A DNA stretch of 61,313 nucleotides from Aeromicrobium sp. (GTDB lineage: Bacteria > Actinomycetota > Actinomycetes > Propionibacteriales > Nocardioidaceae), in the NCBI RefSeq assembly GCF_014378035.1, contig NZ_JACMOM010000291.1, positions 1-61,313 of the forward strand, in the 5' to 3' direction. A model generated the notes under the pieces. That model was not told the origin of the DNA. It made no database searches and saw only the letters and a list, made by a program, of their open reading frames with translations. This document shows positions 8,581 to 15,839 of the stretch, piece by piece (the first letter of the stretch is position 1; each line of letters begins with the position of its first letter). Position numbers and translations under genes: made by a program.

Positions 8581-9657
8581 GTGAACCCCGCCCCACCGCC
8601 CGAGATCGACCTGACCTCCGATGTGGTCAGCCTCACCGCGGCGCTCGTCGACATCGCCTCGGAGAGCCTGGACGAGCAGGCGATAGCCGACGCGGTCGAG
8701 TCGGCCATGCGTGGGCTCGCGCATCTGGAGGTCATCCGCGATGGCCACACGATCGTCGCCCGCACGTCGCTCGGACGCCCGGAGCGCGTCGTCATCGCCG
8801 GACATCTTGACACCGTCCCGGTCAATGGCAACCTGCCCTCGCGGCTCGAGGGCGAGATCCTGCACGGGCTCGGCTCCTGCGACATGAAGGGAGGCGTGGC
8901 CATCGCCCTTCTGCTGGCAGCATCGGTCACCGAGCCGAGCCGCGACATCACCTTCGTGTTCTATGAGGCCGAGGAGATTGCCGCCGAGTTCAATGGCCTG
9001 GGACGCCTCGCCCGCGAGCGACCCGATCTGCTCGCCGGCGACTTCGCGATCCTGATGGAGCCGTCCAACGCGGGCGTCGAGGCCGGCTGCCAGGGCACGA
9101 TGCGCGTCGACATCCGCACCACCGGCGAGCGCGCGCACTCGGCGCGCGCCTGGATGGGCAGCAACGCCATCCACGCTCTGGCCCCGGTGCTCGACGGCCT
9201 CAACGCCTACGTGCCGCGACAGGTCGAGATCGACGGGTTGGTCTACCGCGAGGGCCTGAACGCCGTAGGCATCCGCGGAGGCGTGTCGGGCAACGTCGTG
9301 CCCGACGAGGCGGTCGTCACCATCAACTTCCGCTTCGCGCCCGACCGCACCGAAGAACAGGCCCACCGGCACCTGCAAGAGATCTTCGAGGGATTCGGTC
9401 TCACCGTCACCGACTCGGCGCCGGGCGCGATGCCCGGCCTCTCGCACCCCGCCGCAGCGGCGTTCGTCGACGCAGTCGGTGCCGAGGTGCACCCCAAGTT
9501 CGGCTGGACCGATGTCGCGCAGTTCACCCGGCTGGGCATCCCGGCGGTCAACTACGGGCCCGGCGACCCCCTGTACGCCCACAAGGCCGACGAGCACGTT
9601 CCCGTCGAGCACCTCCACCGGGTGCACGACCGACTCACCAGATGGCTGACAGCATGA
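8581..9657 (+). CDS. dapE: Succinyl-diaminopimelate desuccinylase
   Basis: M20-family di-zinc amidohydrolase of lysine and peptidoglycan-precursor synthesis; it releases succinate from N-succinyl-LL-DAP. The 358-residue protein starts at GTG 8581. Metal-binding motifs are visible: AGHLDTVP near residues 73-80 (His, Asp), GSCDMKGG near 99-106 (bridging Asp) and YEAEEIA near 127-133 (catalytic and metal Glu). The C-terminal His is in YAHKADEHVPVEHL. The dimerisation domain lies between. A TIGR00730/LOG-family gene follows, as in other actinobacteria. Confidence 0.94.
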   Translation: MNPAPPPEIDLTSDVVSLTAALVDIASESLDEQAIADAVESAMRGLAHLEVIRDGHTIVARTSLGRPERVVIAGHLDTVPVNGNLPSRLEGEILHGLGSCDMKGGVAIALLLAASVTEPSRDITFVFYEAEEIAAEFNGLGRLARERPDLLAGDFAILMEPSNAGVEAGCQGTMRVDIRTTGERAHSARAWMGSNAIHALAPVLDGLNAYVPRQVEIDGLVYREGLNAVGIRGGVSGNVVPDEAVVTINFRFAPDRTEEQAHRHLQEIFEGFGLTVTDSAPGAMPGLSHPAAAAFVDAVGAEVHPKFGWTDVAQFTRLGIPAVNYGPGDPLYAHKADEHVPVEHLHRVHDRLTRWLTA

Positions 9658-9724
9658 GCGAGCAACATCGAGTGGACAACAGGTGGCCTCGTTCGTATCT
9701 CTGGCCCTTCACGAGGGAGACAGC

Positions 9725-10465
9725 ATGACCGACACCAGCAAGCGTCCCGAGACCCATCAGAAGGGCCCGGTGCGCCTCAAGCGCGACCAGATGCCCGACA
9801 GCACGACCGACCAGCGGCTGCTCGACTCCCGCGGCCCCACCGACTGGGTCCACACCGACCCGTGGCGGGTGCTGCGCATCCAGGCCGAGTTCGTCGAGGG
9901 CTTCGGTGCGCTCTCCGAGCTGGGCCCCGCGGTGAGCATCTTTGGCTCGGCCCGCACCAAGCCTGACGACCCGATGTACGAGGCCGGGCGCCAGATCGCC
10001 GCGAAGCTGTGCGAACAGGGCTACGCCATCATCACCGGCGGTGGGCCTGGAGCGATGGAGGCGGCCAACCGCGGTGCCAGCGAGTGCGGCGGTGTGTCGG
10101 TCGGCCTGGGCATCGAGCTCCCGCACGAGCAGGGACTCAACGACTGGGTCGACATCGGCACCAACTTCCGTTACTTCTTCGTGCGCAAGACGATGTTCGT
10201 GAAGTATGCGCAGGGCTACATCGTGCTGCCGGGCGGTTTCGGCACCATGGACGAGCTCTTCGAGGCTCTGACGCTTGCGCAGACCGGCAAGATCACGTCC
10301 TTCCCGATCGTGCTGTTCGGCACCGAGTACTGGGGTGGGCTGATCGACTGGCTCCGGTCGACGATGCTCGCCGACGGCAAGGTCGGCTCACATGACATCG
10401 ACATGCTGCACCTGACGGACGACGTCGACGAAGCCGTGTCGTGGTTCATCGAGCAGGACGTGTAG
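9725..10465 (+). CDS. LOG-family (TIGR00730) Rossmann-fold protein
   Basis: Protein of 246 residues of the LOG / lysine-decarboxylase-like family. Characterised members hydrolyse cytokinin or other nucleoside 5'-monophosphates to free base and ribose phosphate. Two signature loops are present: TGGGPGAMEAANRGA near residues 105-119 and LPGGFGTMDELFEALTLAQT near 165-184, with the catalytic Arg/Glu region in between. The ATG at 9725 is preceded by GAGGGAGA, a good ribosome-binding site. It follows dapE by 67 bp on the same strand. The physiological substrate in this organism is unknown. Confidence 0.88.
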   Translation: MTDTSKRPETHQKGPVRLKRDQMPDSTTDQRLLDSRGPTDWVHTDPWRVLRIQAEFVEGFGALSELGPAVSIFGSARTKPDDPMYEAGRQIAAKLCEQGYAIITGGGPGAMEAANRGASECGGVSVGLGIELPHEQGLNDWVDIGTNFRYFFVRKTMFVKYAQGYIVLPGGFGTMDELFEALTLAQTGKITSFPIVLFGTEYWGGLIDWLRSTMLADGKVGSHDIDMLHLTDDVDEAVSWFIEQDV

Positions 10466-10536
10466 TCCACCTGCCGACGACTCCACGTGCGAGTGCCGAG
10501 TCCGAGACTGTCCTTGGCGGGTGGCACGATCCACGC

Positions 10537-11112
10537 ATGGCCCCCTCTGCGAGTCTCGGCGTCGTGCGTTGCCCCTGGGGCGACGATCCGGCCATGACCG
10601 CCTACCACGACGCCGAGTGGGGTCGCGAGCTCCGTGCCGACCGCGAGCTGTTCGAGCGGATGTCGCTCGAAGCCTTCCAATCGGGTCTCTCGTGGTTGAT
10701 CATCCTGCGCAAGCGCGACCGGTTCCGTGAGGTGTTCGCCGACTTCGCCCCAGACGTGGTCGCGAGCTTCGACCACGACGACGTCACGCGGCTGCTCGAC
10801 GACTCCGGCATCGTCCGCAACCGCATGAAGATCGAGGCGACGATCAGCAATGCCCGCACGCTCCTCGATCTCGGCGAGTCGTTCACCGACCTGCTGTGGT
10901 CGTTCGCGCCGCCGGCTCGCCCTGCCCCGCAGACCTTCGCCGACGTCCCCTCGACCACGGCAGAGTCGATCGCCATGGCCACGGCGCTGAAGAAGAGGGG
11001 TTTCCGCTTCTTCGGGCCCACGACCGCCTACGCCCTGATGCAGGCCACCGGCATGGTCAACGACCATCTCGAGCAGTGCGTTGCGCGCCACGGCTCCTAC
11101 ACGGGTGGGTGA
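10537..11112 (+). CDS. tag: DNA-3-methyladenine glycosylase I
   Basis: Base-excision repair glycosylase that removes 3-methyladenine from alkylated DNA. The 191-residue protein has the zinc-snap residues of the Tag family: Cys in VRCPWG and His in AYHDAEWG near the N-terminus, and His and Cys in MVNDHLEQCVARHG at the C-terminus. The LEAFQSGLSWLIILRKRDRF region forms the expected helix after EWG. The ATG at 10537 was chosen because it sits just before the conserved RCPWG. It follows the LOG gene by 71 bp. A second alkylation-damage protein (ATL) lies at 42.1 kb. Confidence 0.94.
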   Translation: MAPSASLGVVRCPWGDDPAMTAYHDAEWGRELRADRELFERMSLEAFQSGLSWLIILRKRDRFREVFADFAPDVVASFDHDDVTRLLDDSGIVRNRMKIEATISNARTLLDLGESFTDLLWSFAPPARPAPQTFADVPSTTAESIAMATALKKRGFRFFGPTTAYALMQATGMVNDHLEQCVARHGSYTGG

Positions 11113-11189
11113 GCCCCTCCAGCCACATCTGCACCACTCGTCAGGCGTGGCTCACCAGAATCGGTCTGTGTGACGCCTACGCTTCCTCC

Positions 11190-11783
11190 ATGGCCCCCCA
11201 CAGGAGAATTCCCCGCTCCCGCAGAGCACTCGGCGCAGTCGGGCTGCTCGTCTCTGCCGTCCTTGTCGCGACCGTCGGCCTCGTTGCCGCCTCCGTCCCG
11301 ATGCTCATCGTCTCCACCATCTATGCCGTGATCAGCGGCGTCGTGGCGGCTCGTCTGTTGTCCAGCGAGGTGGCGCACCTGCGGCTCGACTGGGCTCATG
11401 ACCGCGCCACGTTGGCCCAGGACAACCGCGTCACCGCGGTCGTACGCTCGCAGGAGAACGCTGCCTTCGCCACCCAGATGGGCTCCCGCATCCGTCTTCG
11501 CGAGGCACAGCTGGCCGAGCTGCGCGAGGGCCTCCTGACGACTGAGATCGACCTTGCCAGGTCACGCGAGCGTCTGTCGGCAGAGCGTGCCCGGTCCGCG
11601 GCGCTGGAGTCAGACGCCGACTCCGCTCGGTCCGACCTCGAGTCGGCGCGTGTCGACCTGAGGTCGGCGACCGATGCGCTCGCCGACAGCGAAAGTGCTC
11701 AGCTGCAAGCCCAGGCACAGATCCTCGCGTGGGAAGAGTCGGCTGCCGAGTCCAGCCGTCAACCCGGCCGCCGATACGCCTGA
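11190..11783 (+). CDS. Small membrane protein with coiled-coil tail
   Basis: Protein of 197 residues with no assignable family. Residues 1-15 are very basic (MAPHRRIPRSRRALG). They are followed by two hydrophobic helices, at about 15-35 and 37-56, and a long acidic/Ala-rich coiled coil from about 60 to 185 with regular Arg/Glu/Leu spacing (LREAQLAELREGLL). The topology predicted is a membrane hairpin with a long cytoplasmic coiled coil, as seen in some envelope scaffold proteins. It ends 25 bp from the convergent enoyl-CoA hydratase gene. Function unknown. Confidence 0.75.
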   Translation: MAPHRRIPRSRRALGAVGLLVSAVLVATVGLVAASVPMLIVSTIYAVISGVVAARLLSSEVAHLRLDWAHDRATLAQDNRVTAVVRSQENAAFATQMGSRIRLREAQLAELREGLLTTEIDLARSRERLSAERARSAALESDADSARSDLESARVDLRSATDALADSESAQLQAQAQILAWEESAAESSRQPGRRYA

Positions 11784-11808
11784 CCGACACCCGGAGAAGC
11801 CTCCCGCG

Positions 11809-12612
11809 TCACCGACCGGTGAAGGTGGGCTTCTCCTTGGCGAGGAAGGCCTTCACGGCAGCCAGATGGTCGTCAGACTGCCCGGTCAACGCCATCTTCT
11901 GCGCCTCGTTCTCCAGTGACGACGGCAGGTCGTGCGTCGCGGAGAAGGCGAGTGCGCGCTTGATCGAGGCAAGGGCCAGCGTCGGCCCATCAGCGAGCGC
12001 CCGCGCCAGCGTTGCGACCTCGGCATCGAAGTCGGCGTCGTCGACGACCTTCGTGGCGAGCCCCAGGGCATGTGCCTCGTCGGCACCGATCGTGCGAGGC
12101 TGCATCAGCAGCTGGGTGGCTCGGCCGTGCCCGACGAGCCGCGGCAGCGTCCAGGAGGCGCCGGTGTCGCACGACAGTGCGATACCGGCGAAGGCGAGGT
12201 TGAAGCCGGCGGAGCGACGCAGCACGCGGAAGTCGGCGGCGAACGCGAGCGACGCCCCGGCACCAGCGGCGATGCCGTTGACGGCGGCAATGACGGGCTT
12301 GGGCATCGTCGCGATCGCGGTGACCGTGGGGTTGTAGTGCTCGGCGACGGTGTCGAGCCGGCCGCCGGCGCCGTCGCCGGTGAGCTCGGCGACATGCTCC
12401 TTGAGGTCCTGGCCGACGCAGAAGGCCCGTCCGGTGCCTGTCAGGACGACGCAACGCACCGCGCTGTCGGCCGCGGCCTCGTGCATCGCGTCGCGGAGCG
12501 CCACCTTCGTCGCGAGCGTGAGACTGTTCATCGAATCGGGTCGGTCGAACGTCACCGTGCCCACACCATCGGCCACCTCGTAGGTGACCGGGGGTGTACT
12601 GGGATCGCTCAT
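11809..12612 (-). CDS. Enoyl-CoA hydratase/isomerase family protein
   Basis: Crotonase-fold protein of 267 residues, expected to hydrate or isomerise enoyl-CoA. The oxyanion-hole segments are GRAFCVGQDLKEHV near 65-78 and AVNGIAAGAGASLAFAAD near 110-127. The C-terminal half keeps GIALSCDTGASWTLPRLVG, the place of a catalytic Asp/Glu in related PaaG-type enzymes. The chosen ATG (12610-12612) has AGGAGG 6 nt upstream; longer in-frame extensions lack this. It is divergent from the DUF3117 gene. The exact reaction cannot be fixed from sequence. Confidence 0.9.
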   Translation of the reverse strand: MSDPSTPPVTYEVADGVGTVTFDRPDSMNSLTLATKVALRDAMHEAAADSAVRCVVLTGTGRAFCVGQDLKEHVAELTGDGAGGRLDTVAEHYNPTVTAIATMPKPVIAAVNGIAAGAGASLAFAADFRVLRRSAGFNLAFAGIALSCDTGASWTLPRLVGHGRATQLLMQPRTIGADEAHALGLATKVVDDADFDAEVATLARALADGPTLALASIKRALAFSATHDLPSSLENEAQKMALTGQSDDHLAAVKAFLAKEKPTFTGR

Positions 12613-12660
12613 GGCGTGCCTCCTGTGGGCTGCGGTCGGATGCCGCAAAGCCATAGGCGA

Positions 12661-12666
12661 TAATAG
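12661..12666 (+). promoter_or_regulatory. Probable -10 region of the DUF3117 gene
   Basis: A rare AT-rich patch, GATAATAG, lies 53 bp before the DUF3117 start in otherwise GC-rich DNA. It resembles TATAAT. No clear -35 is visible. Confidence 0.35.
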
Positions 12667-12718
12667 AAGACATGCTTCACGCCGTAGCGGCTGGAGCCCC
12701 AGGACGAGAGGGGAACTG

Positions 12719-12880
12719 ATGGCCGCCATGAAGCCACGGACCGGAGACGGGCCGATGGAGGTCACCAAAGAGGGACGATGCATCGTGATGCGCGTCCCGC
12801 TCGAAGGGGGCGGTCGCCTCGTGGTCGAGCTCAACAACGAGGAAGCCGCCACGTTGGGCGACGCGCTCAAAGCGGTCTGA
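12719..12880 (+). CDS. DUF3117 protein
   Basis: Small protein of 53 residues, MAAMKPRTGDGPMEVTKEGR at its start, a near-universal actinobacterial family of unknown function (Rv1211-like, from memory). It is almost entirely the domain, ending VVELNNEEAATLGDALKAV. The ATG at 12719 follows a GAGAGGGGA ribosome-binding site. The stop TGA overlaps the ATG of the next gene by one base (TGATG), so the two are translationally coupled. It lies near tag and sigE, as in mycobacteria. Confidence 0.88.
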   Translation: MAAMKPRTGDGPMEVTKEGRCIVMRVPLEGGGRLVVELNNEEAATLGDALKAV

Positions 12881-13236
12881 TGTACGGGCTGACCGTCCGT
12901 TGGTCGCTCGTGGACGCCCCCAAGGGCACGCTCAGGGCGTTGAGGGCATACGTCGAAGACGAGTCATTTGCCAAATTCGCCGGACTCGAAGGGCTGCGGT
13001 TCAAGATGTGGCGCGCCCACAAGGGTGAGTGGTTCGAGGGGTCCTACGTCTTCGTGTCCGACGCCACCCGCGCGGCCTTCCAGGCGGAGTTCGAAAAACG
13101 TGCCGCCAAGTCGCCCGGATCCAAGATCATCGGCTCGGCGCCCATCCTCATCGAGGCGTGCGAGATCGTGGGCGTCGTGAGAGGTCCCTCGGGCTTCCGC
13201 TCCTCATCGCACTTCGAGCACGACTCGAAGGACTGA
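12880..13236 (+). CDS. Hypothetical protein, possible YdhR-type dimeric barrel
   Basis: Protein of 118 residues, coupled to the DUF3117 gene by a TGATG overlap. Opening MYGLTVRWSLVDAPKGTLRA and middle GLRFKMWRAHKGEWFEGSYV resemble the ferredoxin-like alpha+beta barrel of YdhR/Dabb monooxygenase-like proteins, but the similarity is only in pattern. EFEKRAAKSPGSKIIG near residues 70-85 would be the second helix and strand. No signal or membrane segment. The C-terminal tail (SGFRSSSHFEHDSKD) is polar. The function is a guess. Confidence 0.7.
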   Translation: MYGLTVRWSLVDAPKGTLRALRAYVEDESFAKFAGLEGLRFKMWRAHKGEWFEGSYVFVSDATRAAFQAEFEKRAAKSPGSKIIGSAPILIEACEIVGVVRGPSGFRSSSHFEHDSKD

Positions 13237-13275
13237 CGCCCGCGGCCGTGAGCCGGTGGGCGGTGCAGGGTGCCG

Positions 13276-13902
13276 TCAGAGCAGTTGTGCGGCGAGCAGC
13301 CCGTCGCCCATGGGCAGCAGCACGCTGCGCAGGCGATCGTCGTTGGAGACCCGCTGCACGACCTCGCGGATCGCCGTCGTCTCTGGATCGCGCTGCGAAG
13401 GATCGGCGACACGGTCGTGCCACAGCGCGTTGTCGAAGACCACGATGCCGCCGGGCCTGACGAGCCGCAGGGCCTGCTCGAGGTACTCGCCGTACTCGAC
13501 CTTGTCACCGTCGAGGAAGACCATGTCGTAGCCGCCGTCGGTGAGGCGCGGCATGACGTCGAGCCCGGCACCGGCGATGAGCCGAAAGCGCTGCGGCGCG
13601 TAGCCCGCTTCGGTGAAGGTCTCGCGGGCAAGGCGCTGGTGCTCCGCCTCGAGGTCGACCGAGGTGAGCACCGCGTCGGGCTGCATGCCCCGCAGGAGCC
13701 ACAGGCCCGAAACGCCCGTACCGGTGCCGACTTCGGCGACCGACCTGGCCTGCAAGGCCGAGGCGAGGAAGGCGAGTACCGCTCCGGCGCCCGTACCGAC
13801 CGGCACGACGCCGACCTGGTCGGCGCGACGGCGGGCCGCCGCGAGGTTGTCGTCCTCGCTCAGGTAGTCCTCGGCGTAGGCCAGGCTGGCTGAGGTGGTG
13901 AT
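13276..13902 (-). CDS. O-methyltransferase (AdoMet-dependent), unusual start
   Basis: Class I methyltransferase of about 208 residues, like Rv1220c next to sigE in mycobacteria (from memory). The AdoMet site is VAEVGTGTGVSGLWLLRG near 55-72, followed by DAVLTSVDLEAEHQ and MVFLDGDKVEYGEYLEQAL with the acidic metal-binding positions. No ATG, GTG or TTG lies in frame between the start of the conserved domain and a distant ATG inside the sigE promoter region. The best start is an ATC at 13900-13902, with a perfect AAGGAG 6 nt upstream, giving ITTSASLAYAEDYLSEDD. A CTG at 13882-13884 is an alternative. The acceptor substrate is unknown. Divergent from sigE. Confidence 0.85.
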   Translation of the reverse strand: MTTSASLAYAEDYLSEDDNLAAARRRADQVGVVPVGTGAGAVLAFLASALQARSVAEVGTGTGVSGLWLLRGMQPDAVLTSVDLEAEHQRLARETFTEAGYAPQRFRLIAGAGLDVMPRLTDGGYDMVFLDGDKVEYGEYLEQALRLVRPGGIVVFDNALWHDRVADPSQRDPETTAIREVVQRVSNDDRLRSVLLPMGDGLLAAQLL

Positions 13903-13908
13903 CGTGGG

Positions 13909-13914
13909 CTCCTT
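13909..13914 (-). promoter_or_regulatory. Ribosome-binding site that decides an unusual start
   Basis: AAGGAG on the minus strand ends 6 nt before an ATC codon (13900-13902) in the reading frame of the O-methyltransferase, and no standard start codon is near. It is the reason for proposing ATC initiation. Confidence 0.5.
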
Positions 13915-14010
13915 GGTCGGTTCGTCTCCCGCACGACGTCGCGCAGGGCTCTCATCACAGACTAGTGGTGCTCGTGCGGCAGACCGGGGAGGCGACGCGC
14001 AAGAGATACG

Positions 14011-14036
14011 GGAACAGTCAGTCCGCTCTGTGCGTT
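14011..14036 (+). promoter_or_regulatory. SigE-type (ECF) promoter of sigE
   Basis: GGAAC at 14011-14015 and CGTT at 14033-14036 are separated by 17 bp. This matches the GGAAC-N17-CGTT consensus of actinobacterial SigE/ECF sigma factors. The site lies 30 bp before the sigE start codon, so sigE is very probably autoregulated. Confidence 0.75.
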
Positions 14037-14065
14037 CTCTCAGGTGAAAGGTCGACGATTGAGTC

Positions 14066-14632
14066 ATGAAGGTAGAAGACGTGGACACGGCAACACTCGA
14101 CTGGAACGACATCGTCGCGGATCACTCCGCCCGGGTCTACCGACTCGCCTACCGCCTGACCGGCAACCGGCAGGACGCCGAAGACCTCACCCAAGATGTG
14201 TTCATCCGCGTGTTTCGATCGCTCGACACCTACGAACCGGGCAACTTCCCCGGCTGGCTCCACCGCATCACGACCAACCTGTTCCTTGACCGGGTCCGTC
14301 GCAAGACCCGCCTGCGCATGGACGGTTTCGGAGAGGGCGCCGAGGACCGGTTGCTGAGCTCGGAGGTGCTGCCGGAGTCGGCAGTGCACGACGCCAACTT
14401 CGACCCCGACATCGAGTCGGCGCTCGCGTCGTTGTCCGATGAGTTCCGGGTGGCTGTCGTCCTCTGTGACATCGAGGGTCTGTCCTACGAGGAGATCGCC
14501 GATGTCCTGGGCATCAAGCTCGGCACCGTTCGCTCCCGTATCCACCGCGGCCGCACACAGCTTCGCGAGACACTCGCCCACCGTGCCCCCCGCAAGGGCC
14601 GCACGCGATTTGTGGGGCCGGTCGGCATCTGA
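14066..14632 (+). CDS. sigE: ECF RNA polymerase sigma factor SigE
   Basis: Extracytoplasmic-function sigma factor of 188 residues. Region 2 lies at about 20-90 ([20 protein letters not shown], then [20 protein letters not shown]) and region 4 at about 118-170 ([20 protein letters not shown] with [11 protein letters not shown]). It is placed next to an anti-sigma gene, which overlaps its TGA (TGATG), and near tatB and mrp. That matches the envelope-stress sigE locus of mycobacteria and streptomycetes. A GGAAC-N17-CGTT promoter just upstream points to positive autoregulation. It is expected to direct genes for cell-envelope and heat or detergent stress. Confidence 0.93.
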   Translation: MKVEDVDTATLDWNDIVADHSARVYRLAYRLTGNRQDAEDLTQDVFIRVFRSLDTYEPGNFPGWLHRITTNLFLDRVRRKTRLRMDGFGEGAEDRLLSSEVLPESAVHDANFDPDIESALASLSDEFRVAVVLCDIEGLSYEEIADVLGIKLGTVRSRIHRGRTQLRETLAHRAPRKGRTRFVGPVGI

Positions 14633-15474
14633 TGGCTCACCTGGGCGCCGACGTTGCCGCATTCGTGGACGGACAGCTGTCCGTTGCCACGATGCAGGAC
14701 GCCGAAGCCCACCTCGAGTCGTGCGACGAGTGCCGCAAGGCGGTGCGGCAGCAACGTATGGTCAAGTCGCGCATGAGCACCGTCGCTGCGCCCGAGCCGC
14801 CAGCGGCCCTCCTGGCCTCGCTCGCCGGGCTTGCCTGCGCCCCGCCCGCCCGCGACGGCTGGTGGTCGCGCCTGCGCCGCTCGACCTTCTTCCGCGCAGG
14901 GTTCGTGCTCGCCGGGGCATCATTCGCCGTCGTTGTCGCCGCGTATGCGGTGGGAGGTGCCGACCACCGCATCGGCGACCAGGTGTCGCCCCCGATGGAT
15001 CGCTACGTCACCGACTTCCACGGTGGCACGACGGTCCAGGCCGGCAACGTCATCAGCGAGTCCACGATGAGTGACCTCGGCGGCGCTGGCTGGCCCTGCC
15101 ACGTGACGCTGGCCGGGAGCCTGCGCCGGACGGCGGCGTCGTACACCGATCACGACGAGGTCGTCGCCCTGACCTACTCAGACGGCATCGCGAAGCTCAA
15201 TCTCTACGAGCAGAGCGGCGCCCTTGACCGGGAGGGTCTTGACGGCTTCAGGATGGCGAGGATGGGTGGTTCGCAGGTCTGGGTCCGTGACGGTGACCCG
15301 ATGCTCGTCACGTGGGACGACGAAGGTGTCGTCTACACCATCGTGACCGACGCCCGACGCGATCGGGTCGCGCGTGCGGTGGCCGAGCTGCCCAAGGGCG
15401 CATACGACGAGGGACCTGTCGACCGCATCGGTGACGGGCTCACCCGCATGACGGCGTGGGCCGACGCGGCCTGA
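14632..15474 (+). CDS. Anti-sigma-E factor (RseA-like) with zinc-finger domain
   Basis: Membrane-anchored anti-sigma factor of 280 residues that should hold SigE inactive. The zinc-associated anti-sigma motif is HLESCDEC (His27, Cys31, Cys34). A single membrane helix lies at about 88-110 (AGFVLAGASFAVVVAAYAVG). The extracytoplasmic part, about 110-280, resembles a MucB/RseB-type sensor half (YSDGIAKLNLYEQSGALDRE), so sensor and anti-sigma domains may be joined in one protein. Its ATG overlaps the sigE stop. No htrA-type protease gene follows, unlike the mycobacterial locus. Confidence 0.85.
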   Translation: MAHLGADVAAFVDGQLSVATMQDAEAHLESCDECRKAVRQQRMVKSRMSTVAAPEPPAALLASLAGLACAPPARDGWWSRLRRSTFFRAGFVLAGASFAVVVAAYAVGGADHRIGDQVSPPMDRYVTDFHGGTTVQAGNVISESTMSDLGGAGWPCHVTLAGSLRRTAASYTDHDEVVALTYSDGIAKLNLYEQSGALDREGLDGFRMARMGGSQVWVRDGDPMLVTWDDEGVVYTIVTDARRDRVARAVAELPKGAYDEGPVDRIGDGLTRMTAWADAA

Positions 15475-15512
15475 CGCACGAACACGAAGTGGCGTGACCC
15501 CGGACGGCTGAC

Positions 15513-15830
15513 TCAGGTCGACTCAGGATCGAACGGCGGTGTCTCGCCGGGCCGCAGGATGCGGGCTTCCTTGGTCGCGGCCGGGGTGGTGTCCTCGTCG
15601 AGGAAGTTGCGGCGCACCATCTCCCGCGGGTCGAGATCTTTGAGGTTGAGCCCTGAGAGGTCTTGGCCGATCTCGCGACCGAGGTCGTCCTTGGCGTTGT
15701 CGGCCATGCGGCGGAGTGTGCGTACGAATCCCCCTGCCTGCTTGGCGAGCTCGGGAAGCCTCTCGGGGCCGAACACGAGCATGGCGACAACGGCGATGAC
15801 GAACATCTCCGGCCATCCCATGCCAAACAT
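15513..15830 (-). CDS. tatB: Sec-independent protein translocase TatB
   Basis: Twin-arginine translocase subunit of 105 residues. The N-terminal membrane helix is MFGMGWPEMFVIAVVAMLVF, with the essential GPERLPELAKQAG hinge and amphipathic helix after it (residues 21-50). The rest is a charged cytoplasmic tail. TatB, with TatC, recognises twin-arginine signal peptides. The gene lies convergent to the anti-sigma gene, only 38 bp from its stop, and directly follows mrp on the minus strand with 9 bp between them. In mycobacteria tatB is read in the same direction as sigE (from memory), so the orientation has changed here. Confidence 0.93.
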   Translation of the reverse strand: MFGMGWPEMFVIAVVAMLVFGPERLPELAKQAGGFVRTLRRMADNAKDDLGREIGQDLSGLNLKDLDPREMVRRNFLDEDTTPAATKEARILRPGETPPFDPEST

Positions 15831-15839
15831 GGGAGGCTC

